Below, in pieces: positions 51,620 through 62,225 of a DNA stretch of 64,000 bases (position 1 is its first letter; every line of letters begins with the position of its first letter). The stretch comes from Vibrio maerlii. Lineage in GTDB: Bacteria; Pseudomonadota; Gammaproteobacteria; Enterobacterales; Vibrionaceae. A model generated the notes under the pieces. It was given only the letters and a program-made list of their open reading frames with translations. It searched no databases and was not told where the DNA came from. Position numbers and translations under genes: made by a program. The stretch spans positions 62,001 to 126,000 of the forward strand of contig NZ_QRHC01000005.1 in the NCBI RefSeq assembly GCF_003415655.1, written 5' to 3'.

Positions 51620-52237
51620 GTGGCAAACACACTCTATGATCGCACTATTGCCTTTGCTGGTATCTGTCAAGCGGTAGCACTTGTTCAAGAAGTAGCAAAG
51701 AATGGCCACTGTGACCGCGATGCTTTTGAAACTGCAATCAAATCGATCATTTGTATGAACCCATCGAATACAGTGGGTGTTTACGGACGCGAAGCAGACC
51801 TTAAACTCGGTCTAGAAACCTTAGTAAAAGGTATCGATAGTACCCCAACAGGAAGTGAGCTTACTCGTTATATCATTAGCTTGATGGCGCTCGAACGTAA
51901 GCTTGATAGCCGCCCTGACGCAATGTCACAACTAGGTGACCGCATCTCTATGGCAGAGCGCCAGACGGAACACTTCGAAATCTTAGAAGATCAAATGCTC
52001 AGCAATCTTGCAAGTATCTACTTAGATGTGATCAGCCCTATCGGCCCTCGTATTCAAGTTTCTGGCACTCCTTCGGTTTTACAACAAACATCGAATCAAC
52101 ACAAAGTACGTGCACTACTCCTTGCCGGTATCCGCAGTTCAGTACTTTGGCGACAAGTTGGCGGTAAGCGTCGTCACTTGATCTTCGGCCGTAAAAAGAT
52201 GGTCGAACAAGCACAAATACTGCTTGCACGTATCTAA
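51620..52237 (+). CDS. hflD: HflD (high-frequency lysogenisation) protein
   Basis: HflD is a membrane-associated protein known in Escherichia coli for binding phage lambda CII; its normal role is unclear. The 205-residue product starts at a GTG with AGGAG 8 bases before it and shows the family pattern [18 protein letters not shown] and [10 protein letters not shown]. It lies between mnmA and purB. Confidence 0.92.
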   Translation: MANTLYDRTIAFAGICQAVALVQEVAKNGHCDRDAFETAIKSIICMNPSNTVGVYGREADLKLGLETLVKGIDSTPTGSELTRYIISLMALERKLDSRPDAMSQLGDRISMAERQTEHFEILEDQMLSNLASIYLDVISPIGPRIQVSGTPSVLQQTSNQHKVRALLLAGIRSSVLWRQVGGKRRHLIFGRKKMVEQAQILLARI

Positions 52238-52245
52238 ACAATTTA

Positions 52246-52279
52246 TCCAGCTCGCGCTTCGTCGCGAGCTGATTTTTTA
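52246..52279 (+). terminator. Terminator after hflD
   Basis: CAGCTCGCG pairs with CGCGAGCTG around 6 bases and is followed by TTTTTT. Confidence 0.87.
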
Positions 52280-52306
52280 TACCAAAGCTGTAGTGAAATA
52301 ACTTTA

Positions 52307-52322
52307 AAGCAAACGTTTGCGC
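52307..52322. promoter_or_regulatory. PurR-like operator upstream of purB
   Basis: AAGCAAACGTTTGCGC contains the perfect palindrome GCAAACGTTTGC, which matches PurR operators. It lies 75-90 bases upstream of purB and past the hflD terminator. Confidence 0.78.
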
Positions 52323-52375
52323 AATATTCGTGACAATCGCTCAAGTTATTGGTATAAAGCACACGAAAATTTTGA

Positions 52376-53767
<1,392 letters not shown>

Positions 53768-53790
53768 TCAGCGTATAATCTCGCGCGAAG

Positions 53791-53820
53791 CAAAAGGTTG
53801 GCTTAGGCCAACCTTTTTTA
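53791..53820 (+). terminator. Terminator after purB
   Basis: AAAAGGTTGGC pairs with GCCAACCTTTT around TTAG, followed by six T. A TATAAT (53774-53779) preceded by CTGACA with 18 bases spacing sits just before it, so a promoter may initiate into this terminator. Confidence 0.85.
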
Positions 53821-53855
53821 TTTCTGTTCCTCAAAAAATGTAAAAGAGACACAAC

Positions 53856-54995
53856 ATGTATCAACTCAGTTTTTCACTTGAAGAGTTCCTGGCAGAGTAT
53901 TGGCAGAAGAAACCAACCATTATTAAGGGTGGCTTTGCTAACTTCCAAGATCCTATTTCTCCCGAAGAGATTGCCGGCCTTTCAATGGAAGAAGAAGTTG
54001 ATTCTCGATTTGTCTCTAACTTGAATGATGAATGGAGTGCCGAACACGGTCCATTCCCAGAAGAAAAATTCGCTCAGCTTCCAGAAACTCACTGGCAGCT
54101 GATTGTTCAAGCCGCAAATCACTGGCACCAAGGTGCAGCAGAAATGCTAGAACCTTTTAAGGCCATGCCTAACTGGCTGTTTGACGACCTCATGGTTCTT
54201 TACTCTGTGGAGGGAGGCGGCGTAGGCCCACACATCGACCAATACGATGTGTTTATTGTTCAGGGCCAAGGCAAACGTTACTGGCGTGTAGGCGAAAAAG
54301 ACCATGGCCAATACAATGAAAACCATCGCCATACTGCGCTACGCCAGATTGAATCATTCGATACGTTAATCGAAGGCGAATTGGAACCAGGGGACATTCT
54401 TTACATCCCACCAGGTTTCCCTCATGAAGGTAAAACACTTGAGCCTTCAATGAGCTACTCGGTTGGTTATCGCTCTCCAAAAGAACAAGAGCTATTAAGC
54501 AATTTTGCTGACTATGTACTTGCTCACGAACAAGGCGATATGCACTTGCACAACCCAGAATTGAACACTCGTCGCAATCACAGTGAAGTAAGCAATAATG
54601 ATATCGCTGATCTTACCAAGATGCTGAAAGCGGCCATGGCCTCTCAAGACAACGTCAATCAGTTCTTGGGTTGTATGTTGAGTCAATCACGCCATCAACT
54701 TGATATCGTCGCTCCTGAAGAAGTATGGCAAGCAGAGGAGTTGGTAGACTTTCTTCAATCGGGCAAGAGCCTATACAAAGTTTCTGGTTTAAAATCTTTG
54801 TTCTTAGAAGACAAACCAAACATTGCCTACATCAATGGTGAGATCTTTGAGTTTGATAGTGAAGAAACTCATATCGTCACGACACTGTGTAACTATGATG
54901 AAATCTCTGCGGAAGATTTCACGCAGATCTCCCATGAAAGCCTAATTCACCTGACAGCACTGCTTAACAAGGGGTACTGGTTTGTTGCGGACTAG
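53856..54995 (+). CDS. roxA: 50S ribosomal protein L16 arginine hydroxylase RoxA (YcfD)
   Basis: RoxA is a cupin/JmjC-type 2-oxoglutarate oxygenase that hydroxylates Arg81 of L16. The 379-residue protein has the iron-binding His126-x-Asp128 (GPHIDQYD) and the distal His190 in PPGFPHEG. Length matches E. coli YcfD, and it stands near purB as there. Confidence 0.95.
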   Translation: MYQLSFSLEEFLAEYWQKKPTIIKGGFANFQDPISPEEIAGLSMEEEVDSRFVSNLNDEWSAEHGPFPEEKFAQLPETHWQLIVQAANHWHQGAAEMLEPFKAMPNWLFDDLMVLYSVEGGGVGPHIDQYDVFIVQGQGKRYWRVGEKDHGQYNENHRHTALRQIESFDTLIEGELEPGDILYIPPGFPHEGKTLEPSMSYSVGYRSPKEQELLSNFADYVLAHEQGDMHLHNPELNTRRNHSEVSNNDIADLTKMLKAAMASQDNVNQFLGCMLSQSRHQLDIVAPEEVWQAEELVDFLQSGKSLYKVSGLKSLFLEDKPNIAYINGEIFEFDSEETHIVTTLCNYDEISAEDFTQISHESLIHLTALLNKGYWFVAD

Positions 54996-55028
54996 GGGCT
55001 TTTGACCCTAATTATTAGCGCCGAATCA

Positions 55029-55057
55029 AAAACGGCGAGCACAATGCTCGCCGTTAT
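55029..55057. terminator. Terminator roxA/chemoreceptor
   Basis: AACGGCGAGCA pairs with TGCTCGCCGTT around CAA, with T or A runs on either side; it serves both strands. Confidence 0.82.
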
Positions 55058-55081
55058 TTCATCGGTTAAAGATAAAGTGTA

Positions 55082-57199
55082 TCAGACCTTAAACTGATTG
55101 ATTAAACCTTGCTGCTTCTCTGCGAGACTCTCTATCTTACGACCGTCAGCCTCTGACTGTTCTGCCTGATGCAGGATTTCACCACTCAGTTCTCTAATAT
55201 TAGCAACATTAAGGTTTACTTCGTTCGATACAGATTGTTGCTCTTGAGCTGCTCTTACTATCTCACTGTTCATATTGTGAATCTCAGTGATGGACTCAAA
55301 CACTGCACCTAAGTTATTCACTGCGTTTTGCACCGTCTCTGCGGTATCGTTCGCCAGAACGTTACCCTCTTCGATTGCCTCAACCACGTCCTGTGTACCC
55401 GTTTGCACATTTTCAATAACTCCGCGTATCTCATCCACAGAATCGCGAGTACGGCTTGCTAAGCTACGAACTTCATCCGCCACAACTGCAAAGCCTCTCC
55501 CCTGCTCACCAGCACGTGCAGCCTCAATAGCAGCGTTCAATGCCAACAAGTTAGTTTGCTCTGAAATACCCTCAATAACCCCTAGAATTTCGGTGATATT
55601 ATTGTTGTTCACTTCAAGCTCTTTCACCACTGGCACAGCGCGTGTCATGCTTTCCACCAGTTTTCGCATCTCACGAGCAGAGCGCTCTACTATTTCTTGA
55701 CCATCACTTGCTGACTGATTTGCACTAGTCGCAGCCTTAACAGCTAAATCTGCATTCTGTACTACTAGGGCAGCTGTTTGTGTCATCTCTTCTGAAGCCG
55801 TAGCAACTAAATCTACTTCTTTAAACTGAGCATCACTACTCTGTCTTGTTTGTTGCGCAGTCTTGCGCCCTGCTGTTGATACTTGTGATACTTCGTGAGA
55901 TGTTGTGACTACTTCTTTGATGGTCACTTGTAGCTTATCTAGGAACAGATTGAAGCCCTTGGCTAACTGACCCACTTCATCACTGCTTTTTACTTCCAAA
56001 CGCTGAGTTAAATCACCTTCTCCAGAAGCAATGTCATCAAGGCGTGCCACTACCTCACGAATCGGCTTGACCAAAGCTTTCGATGCGAGGGTAATGATCA
56101 GCAGGCCCGCGACAATAAATACAGCACCAATCGTCAATTGCTTAACCAAGCTTTCTTCTACGTATTGATTGATTACAGAGTCAAGTACTTCAGCGTCAGC
56201 CATCACACTATCGCGTGGTACCTGAAATAAGATCCCCCAAGTTTGGTTTGCCACCTCAACTGGGGCAAACACGTTAAGCTGCGTGTCTTCTCTATTCCAA
56301 AACGCCGAAACTTCTTGGCCATACAGCAAGTTCGTGAGTTCATCTAAGGTAACCATTGGTGATGAAAATGCACTGCCCACTTGCGTCTGTGGATTATCAG
56401 AAGCAATGACACTGCCATCAAGGCTAACAATATCAATCGACCCATTACCATTGAAAAGGCTCTTATCTGACTGCTCAACAATCGCAGATAAACCATCCAA
56501 ACGCAGATCTAAACCAAAGAAGCCAACTACATCACCTTCAACTCTTAAGGGAACTGAGATAGAAGAGGTTAAGAAAGTACCGGTATCATTATTAATTACT
56601 TGAGGTGTGCTAACACATGTTGCACCACTTGATAGAGGGCAGAAAAAACGCTCTGCGTTAGAAGGTTCACTTAGCAATTGAGTGCTTAACGTATTCGACA
56701 GGACGTCTTCACCTGTTAATGAAGATAACCAGTAAGTCGCAAATTGACCGACATCGTTTGAACCCACGTAATCTGCAAATATATAGTTGCTGTCTTCCCC
56801 GTCTAGCGCATTAGGTTTGAAGACTAAATAGGCTCCCTGAATCGAATCAAAGTTTATTACAGATTGACGAACCATATCATCAAGCATGGCGCGTAGATCA
56901 TCACTCGCCATGAAATTATCTTCAGCATTACTTTTAATGAATAGTGCACTAGACGCAAGCATTTCAGCGCGATAGGTTGCCTCTTCAAAGTACTGTTGAA
57001 CTTCTTTCGCACCGAGCTGAGATGTGGATTCTAGTAACTGCTGCGATTTCGTTCCAACCGATTCGAAGCTGACTGATTGAGTCGCCAATTGGCTCTGTTT
57101 AGCGTTATAAATTGAAAATGCGACAAGCGATAAAGAGGTAACCAACAGGCAGAGGCCTGCTAATAAGGTGATCTTCCACTGCACGGAAAGAGACTTCAT
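55082..57199 (-). CDS. Methyl-accepting chemotaxis protein, dCache type
   Basis: I start at the ATG ending at 57199 ([13 protein letters not shown]), with AAGGA 8 bases upstream; a frame from 57259 adds 20 residues without a site. The protein of 705 residues has TM1 (about 10-30), a periplasmic dCache-like sensor (about 45-330, with [11 protein letters not shown] and [12 protein letters not shown]), TM2 (about 352-373), HAMP, and a signalling domain ending in a [20 protein letters not shown] hairpin region. No CheR pentapeptide is at the C-terminus. The ligand is unknown. It is divergent from xthA. Confidence 0.9.
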   Translation of the reverse strand: MKSLSVQWKITLLAGLCLLVTSLSLVAFSIYNAKQSQLATQSVSFESVGTKSQQLLESTSQLGAKEVQQYFEEATYRAEMLASSALFIKSNAEDNFMASDDLRAMLDDMVRQSVINFDSIQGAYLVFKPNALDGEDSNYIFADYVGSNDVGQFATYWLSSLTGEDVLSNTLSTQLLSEPSNAERFFCPLSSGATCVSTPQVINNDTGTFLTSSISVPLRVEGDVVGFFGLDLRLDGLSAIVEQSDKSLFNGNGSIDIVSLDGSVIASDNPQTQVGSAFSSPMVTLDELTNLLYGQEVSAFWNREDTQLNVFAPVEVANQTWGILFQVPRDSVMADAEVLDSVINQYVEESLVKQLTIGAVFIVAGLLIITLASKALVKPIREVVARLDDIASGEGDLTQRLEVKSSDEVGQLAKGFNLFLDKLQVTIKEVVTTSHEVSQVSTAGRKTAQQTRQSSDAQFKEVDLVATASEEMTQTAALVVQNADLAVKAATSANQSASDGQEIVERSAREMRKLVESMTRAVPVVKELEVNNNNITEILGVIEGISEQTNLLALNAAIEAARAGEQGRGFAVVADEVRSLASRTRDSVDEIRGVIENVQTGTQDVVEAIEEGNVLANDTAETVQNAVNNLGAVFESITEIHNMNSEIVRAAQEQQSVSNEVNLNVANIRELSGEILHQAEQSEADGRKIESLAEKQQGLINQFKV

Positions 57200-57443
57200 A
57201 GGACATCCTTTTACTACATTAAGCTGCGATCTGTGGATTATTATGTCTTTATGTTCCATTTTCGACGTAAATCACAGCGATAATGCATTTAAACATAGAA
57301 ATTGAGAACATCAAGATATTGTTTATAAAAGTGTTAATTTCCTGCTATTTTTCGATAACTTAATGAATTCCTTTGAGATGCTTCTTTAGCCCGATGGTAA
57401 ATGTTAAGCTCAACAACAAATGACAATTGAGAATGGATCACAA

Positions 57444-58253
57444 ATGAAAGTCGTCAGCTTTAATATCAATGGCCTTCGTGCCCGCCTTCACCAGCTCCAA
57501 GCACTTATCGATAAACATCAACCAGATGTAATTGGTCTACAAGAGATCAAGGTGCACGACGAAGCGTTTCCTATCGAGGACGTCGAAGCAATGGGTTATA
57601 AGGTTTACTTCCATGGTCAAAAAGCACATTACGGTGTTGCAATGCTGTGTAAGCAAGAGCCAATTTCTGTTCAGAAGGGTTTCCCGACGGACAACGAAGA
57701 GCACCAAAAGCGCATGATTATGGCGACGTTTGAAGACACCAACGGCGAGAAAGTGACGGTACTCAATGGATATTTTCCTCAAGGTGACAACATCAATCAC
57801 GAGACTAAGTTCCCATACAAAGAACAGTTCTATAAAGATTTGATGGCTTATCTAGACGATGCGCACTCAAATGACGAGAAGGTTATTGTAATGGGTGACA
57901 TCAATATTAGTCCTATTGATGCTGACATCGGTATTGGCGAACCAAACCGTAAACGTTGGTTGAAAACCGGTAAATGTTCTTTCCAACCTATTGAGCGTGA
58001 GTGGCTTAAAACACTACTAGACTGGGGTTTTGTTGATACTTTCCGTCAACTTCACCCAGATGCTGATGACAAGTTCTCATGGTTTGACTATCGCTCAAAA
58101 GGCTTCCCTGATAACCGTGGTCTTCGCATCGACGTGATTCTAGCGACACCTTCACTTGCTGAAAGCTGTGTGGAGTCCGATATCGACTATGAGTTGCGTG
58201 GTATTGAAAAACCGTCTGATCACGCCCCGATTTGGTCAACATTTGAAGTGTAG
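57444..58253 (+). CDS. xthA: Exodeoxyribonuclease III
   Basis: XthA is an AP endonuclease and 3'-5' exonuclease of base excision repair. I start at 57444 ([15 protein letters not shown]), giving 269 residues against about 268 in the family; the earlier ATG at 57420 has no ribosome binding site. Motifs include [27 protein letters not shown] and PSDHAPI. A strong terminator follows. Confidence 0.97.
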   Translation: MKVVSFNINGLRARLHQLQALIDKHQPDVIGLQEIKVHDEAFPIEDVEAMGYKVYFHGQKAHYGVAMLCKQEPISVQKGFPTDNEEHQKRMIMATFEDTNGEKVTVLNGYFPQGDNINHETKFPYKEQFYKDLMAYLDDAHSNDEKVIVMGDINISPIDADIGIGEPNRKRWLKTGKCSFQPIEREWLKTLLDWGFVDTFRQLHPDADDKFSWFDYRSKGFPDNRGLRIDVILATPSLAESCVESDIDYELRGIEKPSDHAPIWSTFEV

Positions 58254-58290
58254 GGCTTTATACAAGATTAAATTGCTATTGCCTAAATAC

Positions 58291-58326
58291 TAAAAAACCG
58301 AAGCGATAAGCTTCGGTTTTTTTTTG
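58291..58326. terminator. Terminator xthA/amino-acid transporter
   Basis: AAAACCGAAGC pairs with GCTTCGGTTTT around GATAA, with nine T on the plus strand and A run on the other; it separates xthA from the transporter genes. Confidence 0.9.
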
Positions 58327-58358
58327 ATTAACTTCTTTGTTCAACTAATGGGTAGCGT

Positions 58359-59042
58359 TTACTGAGAACCAAGTGGACGCATGTAAGCTAAGAAGCGTTT
58401 CTCTGCGTGTTTAAATATCCAAAGGATGATAAACGTTAGTCCCATATAGAACAGGCCAGCGGTTAAGAAGGATTCAAAGGGTGCGTAGTAGCGAGAGTTA
58501 ACAAGACGCGCTGCGCCTGTAAGATCAAGAATCGTCACGATACCTGCTACAGCACTACCGTGTAGCATGAAGATCACTTCATTGCTGTAAGCTGGCAACG
58601 CGCGACGCAATGCGCTCGGCAATATAATTCGACGATAAGTCATGAATGTACTCATACCGTAAGCCTTTGCTGCTTCAACCTCGCCCTTAGGCAAACCATT
58701 AATCGCACCGCGCACGATCTCAGAGGTATAAGCCGAGGTATTCAGCACGAAAGCGACCAGAGCACAAAACCAAGCGTTTTCCCAAAGCGTATCTTTCACA
58801 GGGAAAAACTGGTCCATGCCGTAGTAGATTAGGTAAAGCTGCACGAGAAGTGGCGTGCCACGAAAAAAGTAGATGAACGCCCATGCTGGCCCCATCAATA
58901 GATAATTCTTACTGTTGCGCGCAATTGCCATCGGGACTGCGACAAAAATACCAATAAATAGCGACAGCGCGACTAACCAGGTCGTTGTCCATAAGCCTTC
59001 TAAGTAAACAGGAAAGCTTTCAAAAATAAGTGAAAAGTCCAT
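58359..59042 (-). CDS. Basic-amino-acid ABC permease (HisM/AotM-like)
   Basis: The 227-residue permease of the His/Glu/Gln family has about five helices, the N-terminal FESFPVYLEGLWTTTWL, RGTPLLVQLYLIYYG and the coupling EAAKAYGMSTF. It starts 2 bases before... after the partner permease gene end, so they are co-translated. It forms a heterodimer with the next permease for histidine/arginine/lysine uptake. Confidence 0.88.
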   Translation of the reverse strand: MDFSLIFESFPVYLEGLWTTTWLVALSLFIGIFVAVPMAIARNSKNYLLMGPAWAFIYFFRGTPLLVQLYLIYYGMDQFFPVKDTLWENAWFCALVAFVLNTSAYTSEIVRGAINGLPKGEVEAAKAYGMSTFMTYRRIILPSALRRALPAYSNEVIFMLHGSAVAGIVTILDLTGAARLVNSRYYAPFESFLTAGLFYMGLTFIILWIFKHAEKRFLAYMRPLGSQ

Positions 59043-59044
59043 GG

Positions 59045-59800
59045 TTACCTCGCGTGAATGCTAAATTTACGTTCAACAAGCTTCAATAAGCCCGTTGATA
59101 CTGCTGTAAGCAGAAGGAAAATGAGTGCTACAGCCATGTAGAAGGTAAATGGCATTTTTGTTGAGCCTGCGGCCAATGAACTGACTCGGACCATATCTTC
59201 AAGCCCAATAATCGAGACAAGTGCTGTGGTTTTCAGTAACACCAACCAGTTGTTACCAAAGCCAGGTAATGCGTGACGAATCATTTGCGGGAGCAAGATA
59301 CGACGGAATGCCATTGGGCCGCTCATACCATAAGCTTTAGCCGCTTCCATTTCGCCTTTATCTACTGCCATGATTGCCCCACGGAAAGTCTCAGCCATGT
59401 AAGCACCAAAGATAAAGCCTATCGTAAGCACGCCAGCAATAAATGGACTGACATCGATATAATCCGGTAGGTAGGAAGTCCACTCGTGATTTGGGTCGCT
59501 CGAGGTGAACCACTCATTTAGCCACTCGTTGATTGAGTACAGGCTATTATTCAGCAGGATCTGGCCACCGAAGAAGATCAACATCATTAACACTAAGTCA
59601 GGGATACCACGAATGATAGTGGTATATAAGGTCGCAATAGCACGCGCCCAGCGGTACGGAGCAAGCTTAGCTAGCGCCCCGAGCATCCCCAAAATAACAG
59701 AAAGAGTCAGCGACAATACCGCAACCTCAACGGTTAGGATTGCACCTTTGAATATAGAGGCTTCATACCCCTGCAGATCAAGCATAATAATATCCAACAA
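59045..59800 (-). CDS. Basic-amino-acid ABC permease (HisQ/AotQ-like)
   Basis: The 251-residue partner permease has the same fold, with RGIPDLVLMMLIFFGGQ, MEAAKAYGMSGPMAFRRI as the coupling EAA loop, and a short C-terminal basic tail. An 81-base gap with a hairpin (59820-59854) separates it from the binding protein. Confidence 0.88.
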   Translation of the reverse strand: MLDIIMLDLQGYEASIFKGAILTVEVAVLSLTLSVILGMLGALAKLAPYRWARAIATLYTTIIRGIPDLVLMMLIFFGGQILLNNSLYSINEWLNEWFTSSDPNHEWTSYLPDYIDVSPFIAGVLTIGFIFGAYMAETFRGAIMAVDKGEMEAAKAYGMSGPMAFRRILLPQMIRHALPGFGNNWLVLLKTTALVSIIGLEDMVRVSSLAAGSTKMPFTFYMAVALIFLLLTAVSTGLLKLVERKFSIHAR

Positions 59801-59819
59801 ACGGCTTTGAATATTGAAA

Positions 59820-59854
59820 GGGCAGCATTAGGACATAAAATCCTGAGGCTGCCC
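59820..59854 (-). promoter_or_regulatory. Intercistronic hairpin in the amino-acid transporter operon
   Basis: GGGCAGC pairs with GCTGCCC, with an inner AGGA/TCCT pair, and three T follow on the minus strand. As at 30410-30447 it comes right after a binding-protein gene, a place where partial termination or 3' protection keeps the binding protein in excess. Confidence 0.6.
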
Positions 59855-59881
59855 TGTATTTGTTACGTTTCGGCTGATTTA

Positions 59882-60652
59882 TTATTGGCCGTAAACGTCG
59901 TATTTGAAGTATTTAGCAGCGATTTCCTGGTAAACACCTTTCTCACGTAGAGATTCGATCGCAGCATCAAGCTTCTTCGTTAAGTCTTTGTCTTGCTTGC
60001 GAACCGCGATACCCATACCGTCACCGAACCATTTAGGGTCAGTAAGAGAAGGACCAACGAACTCGTATGCTTCACCACCCGCCTTATTGATCACACCTTC
60101 TTCAAGTGCAGACGCATCACCTAATACCGCTGCGATACGGCCGTTTGCAAGATCGAGGTAAGCCTCATCGAAAGAACCGTAACGAACGATGTCGATTTTC
60201 TTGCCATAAGTATCAGTTAGGTATTTGTCGTGCGTCGTTGCGCGCTGAACACCGATCTTCGCACCATCTAGGTTGTCGAAGTTAAGATCAGCGCCTTTTT
60301 TAGCGATGAACTTGTTAGGGATTTGTGCGTATTTACCAGTGAAATCAACCTTCTTCTTACGTTCTTCAGTGATAGACATAGCCGCGATGATAGCATCGTA
60401 CTTACGAGCCAGTAGTGATGGAATAATGCCATCCCAGTCTTGAGGAACGATCTTACATTTCACTTCCATCTCTTTACAAAGCGCGTTAGCCATATCTACG
60501 TCAAAGCCAGCGATTGAACCATCAGCCTCTGTCCAGCTAAATGGAGGGTAAGCACCTTCAATACCAAAGCGTACGACTTTCCAATCCTTTGCCATTGCTA
60601 CGCCTGAAGTCGCTGTCGCTGCTAGTGCAGCCGCTAGTAACCACTTTTTCAT
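59882..60652 (-). CDS. Basic-amino-acid binding protein (HisJ/AotJ-like)
   Basis: The binding protein of 256 residues starts at ATG 60652, since AGGAG is 7 bases upstream of it and only 1 base from the earlier ATG. It has a signal peptide cut after VAMA (about residue 21) and the SBP_bac_3 core GAYPPFSWTEADGSIAGFD, with C-terminal YFKYDVYG as in HisJ. It delivers histidine, arginine, lysine or ornithine to the permeases. Specificity is not decidable from sequence alone. Confidence 0.88.
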   Translation of the reverse strand: MKKWLLAAALAATATSGVAMAKDWKVVRFGIEGAYPPFSWTEADGSIAGFDVDMANALCKEMEVKCKIVPQDWDGIIPSLLARKYDAIIAAMSITEERKKKVDFTGKYAQIPNKFIAKKGADLNFDNLDGAKIGVQRATTHDKYLTDTYGKKIDIVRYGSFDEAYLDLANGRIAAVLGDASALEEGVINKAGGEAYEFVGPSLTDPKWFGDGMGIAVRKQDKDLTKKLDAAIESLREKGVYQEIAAKYFKYDVYGQ

Positions 60653-60749
60653 TTCCATACTCCTGTGATTTACGGATAGTTTTTGTTGTGTGTACAAGTG
60701 AGGTCTACGCCTCGTTTATATGCCGATCTGTGCCGGCACTATTAAATTT

Positions 60750-61520
60750 TTAATAAATAGATGAGATGAACTGCTGCAAGCGCTCAGACTCTGGGTTCGT
60801 AAATAGTTTTGCAGGATCACCCTGCTCTTCAACTAACCCTTGATGTAAGAACATCACATGATTGGACACATCACGAGCAAATGCCATTTCGTGCGTCACC
60901 ACCAACATGGTTCGCCCTTCATCGGCAAGATCACGCATGACACCTAACACCTCTCCCACAAGCTCTGGATCGAGTGCAGATGTTGGTTCGTCAAACAGCA
61001 TAACCTCTGGATCTACCGCAAGCGCACGAGCAATAGCTGCGCGCTGTTGCTGACCACCAGAAAGGTGGCCTGGGTAATAATCTTTTCGCTCGTATAATCC
61101 TACTTTCTTTAGCAACACTTCTGCGTTTTCGATAGCTTGGGATCTTGGTACACCGAGCACGTGAATCGGTGCTTCGATGACGTTTTCGAGAACGGTCAAA
61201 TGTGACCAGAGGTTAAAACCTTGGAAAACCATCGCAAGACGTGAGCGAATGCGCTGTACCTGTTTTTCATTGGCAGGGACCGACTCACCTTGACGGTTAT
61301 TCTTCATCTGAATCAGTTCACCGTTCACCCAGATTTCACCTGCTGTCGGTGTTTCTAATAGGTTGATACAACGAAGGAACGTACTCTTTCCAGAACCGGA
61401 AGAGCCAATAATTGAAATAACATCGCCTTTATGTGCTTCTAAAGAGATGCCTTTTAGGACTTCGTTCTGACCGAACGTTTTGTGCAGTTCTTTTATGTCC
61501 AGCGCTGGTACATCTTTCAT
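60750..61520 (-). CDS. Basic-amino-acid ABC transporter ATPase (HisP-like)
   Basis: The 256-residue ATPase has Walker A GSSGSGKST near residue 37, signature HLSGGQQQR, Walker B VMLFDEPTSALDPELVGEV and the switch His in VTHEMAFAR. FNLWSHLTVLENVIEAP and the C-terminal LQQFISS follow HisP closely. It leads the operon, then binding protein, then the two permeases, an order different from enteric hisJQMP. Confidence 0.9.
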   Translation of the reverse strand: MKDVPALDIKELHKTFGQNEVLKGISLEAHKGDVISIIGSSGSGKSTFLRCINLLETPTAGEIWVNGELIQMKNNRQGESVPANEKQVQRIRSRLAMVFQGFNLWSHLTVLENVIEAPIHVLGVPRSQAIENAEVLLKKVGLYERKDYYPGHLSGGQQQRAAIARALAVDPEVMLFDEPTSALDPELVGEVLGVMRDLADEGRTMLVVTHEMAFARDVSNHVMFLHQGLVEEQGDPAKLFTNPESERLQQFISSIY

Positions 61521-62225
61521 GCGCTAATTGCTCCCTAATCTATTGCGACTGCAAGGTGCTCCGACCTTCGACTGACTACACGCTAGCATTGCATGTTTAC
61601 AGTTGCAACAAATTATTAACCTGCCGCAACCTTATATTCAGTCAATATAGCTAAATTTATATTCACAATACAGCTTTTTATGCTCCATAATTCGCATAAA
61701 AAAGCCAAGTGGAGAATATTTAGTCACTTCTCATAGGTAAGGATTATTAATTTAATTTGTGACATAAGTGATTTTGTAAATGTTCACATGTTCTTTATTG
61801 AGGGCAATTGTTAACGACTAGTGATTTTTAACACATTAGTAACGTTGCAATATTTCTTCTAGCACGTCGCAATCGTAAGAAAAATGGCTCAAACTCTATA
61901 AGCTGAAGTTAATTCTCAACCTTTATGGCCCATAAAGCTTAATTTGTGTGCGATTGTGTAGTTTTATTTCACTAATATTAAGAAAGTGATCTAAATCAAT
62001 CCCCCTTTTGGGTAGGCTTGATAGACTCAGCGGCAATCATAAGAAGCACATATAAATCACTCTTTTTGAACGTGCTTTCTTGGTTAGGTTCCTTGGATAT
62101 GCTCATGGTTGTTTATGAGTGTTGTAGATTTCAAGCACAATAACCTCGGTCTAGAAGAGTGTGTCATATGGCTGTAGCAGTTTTACATAATCATCAGAAT
62201 TAATAACTTTATAGACGAGGAATCT
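61521..62225. other. Long leader region upstream of the DUF3360 gene
   Basis: About 700 bases without a gene. It contains the artP-like gene's promoter region, an FNR-like site GTGAT-CTAA-ATCAA (61986-61999), a partial CRP-like motif near 61756-61770 and a long AT-rich part. From about 62040 to 62225 the sequence is rich in short inverted repeats (for example CTCAT/ATGAG around GGTTGTTT near 62101-62118). I did not recognise a known riboswitch. Confidence 0.5.
61986..61999. promoter_or_regulatory. FNR-like site upstream of the DUF3360 gene
   Basis: GTGAT-CTAA-ATCAA matches TTGAT-N4-ATCAA with one mismatch, 227 bases from the start codon. The function is inferred from consensus. Confidence 0.45.

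Noticed and set aside
55082-57259. Longer start for the chemoreceptor at 57259
   Set aside because: The upstream 20 codons precede the normal basic N-terminus and have no ribosome binding site.
57420-57443. Earlier ATG of xthA at 57420
   Set aside because: It has no ribosome binding site, while MKVVSFN at 57444 gives the family start and length.
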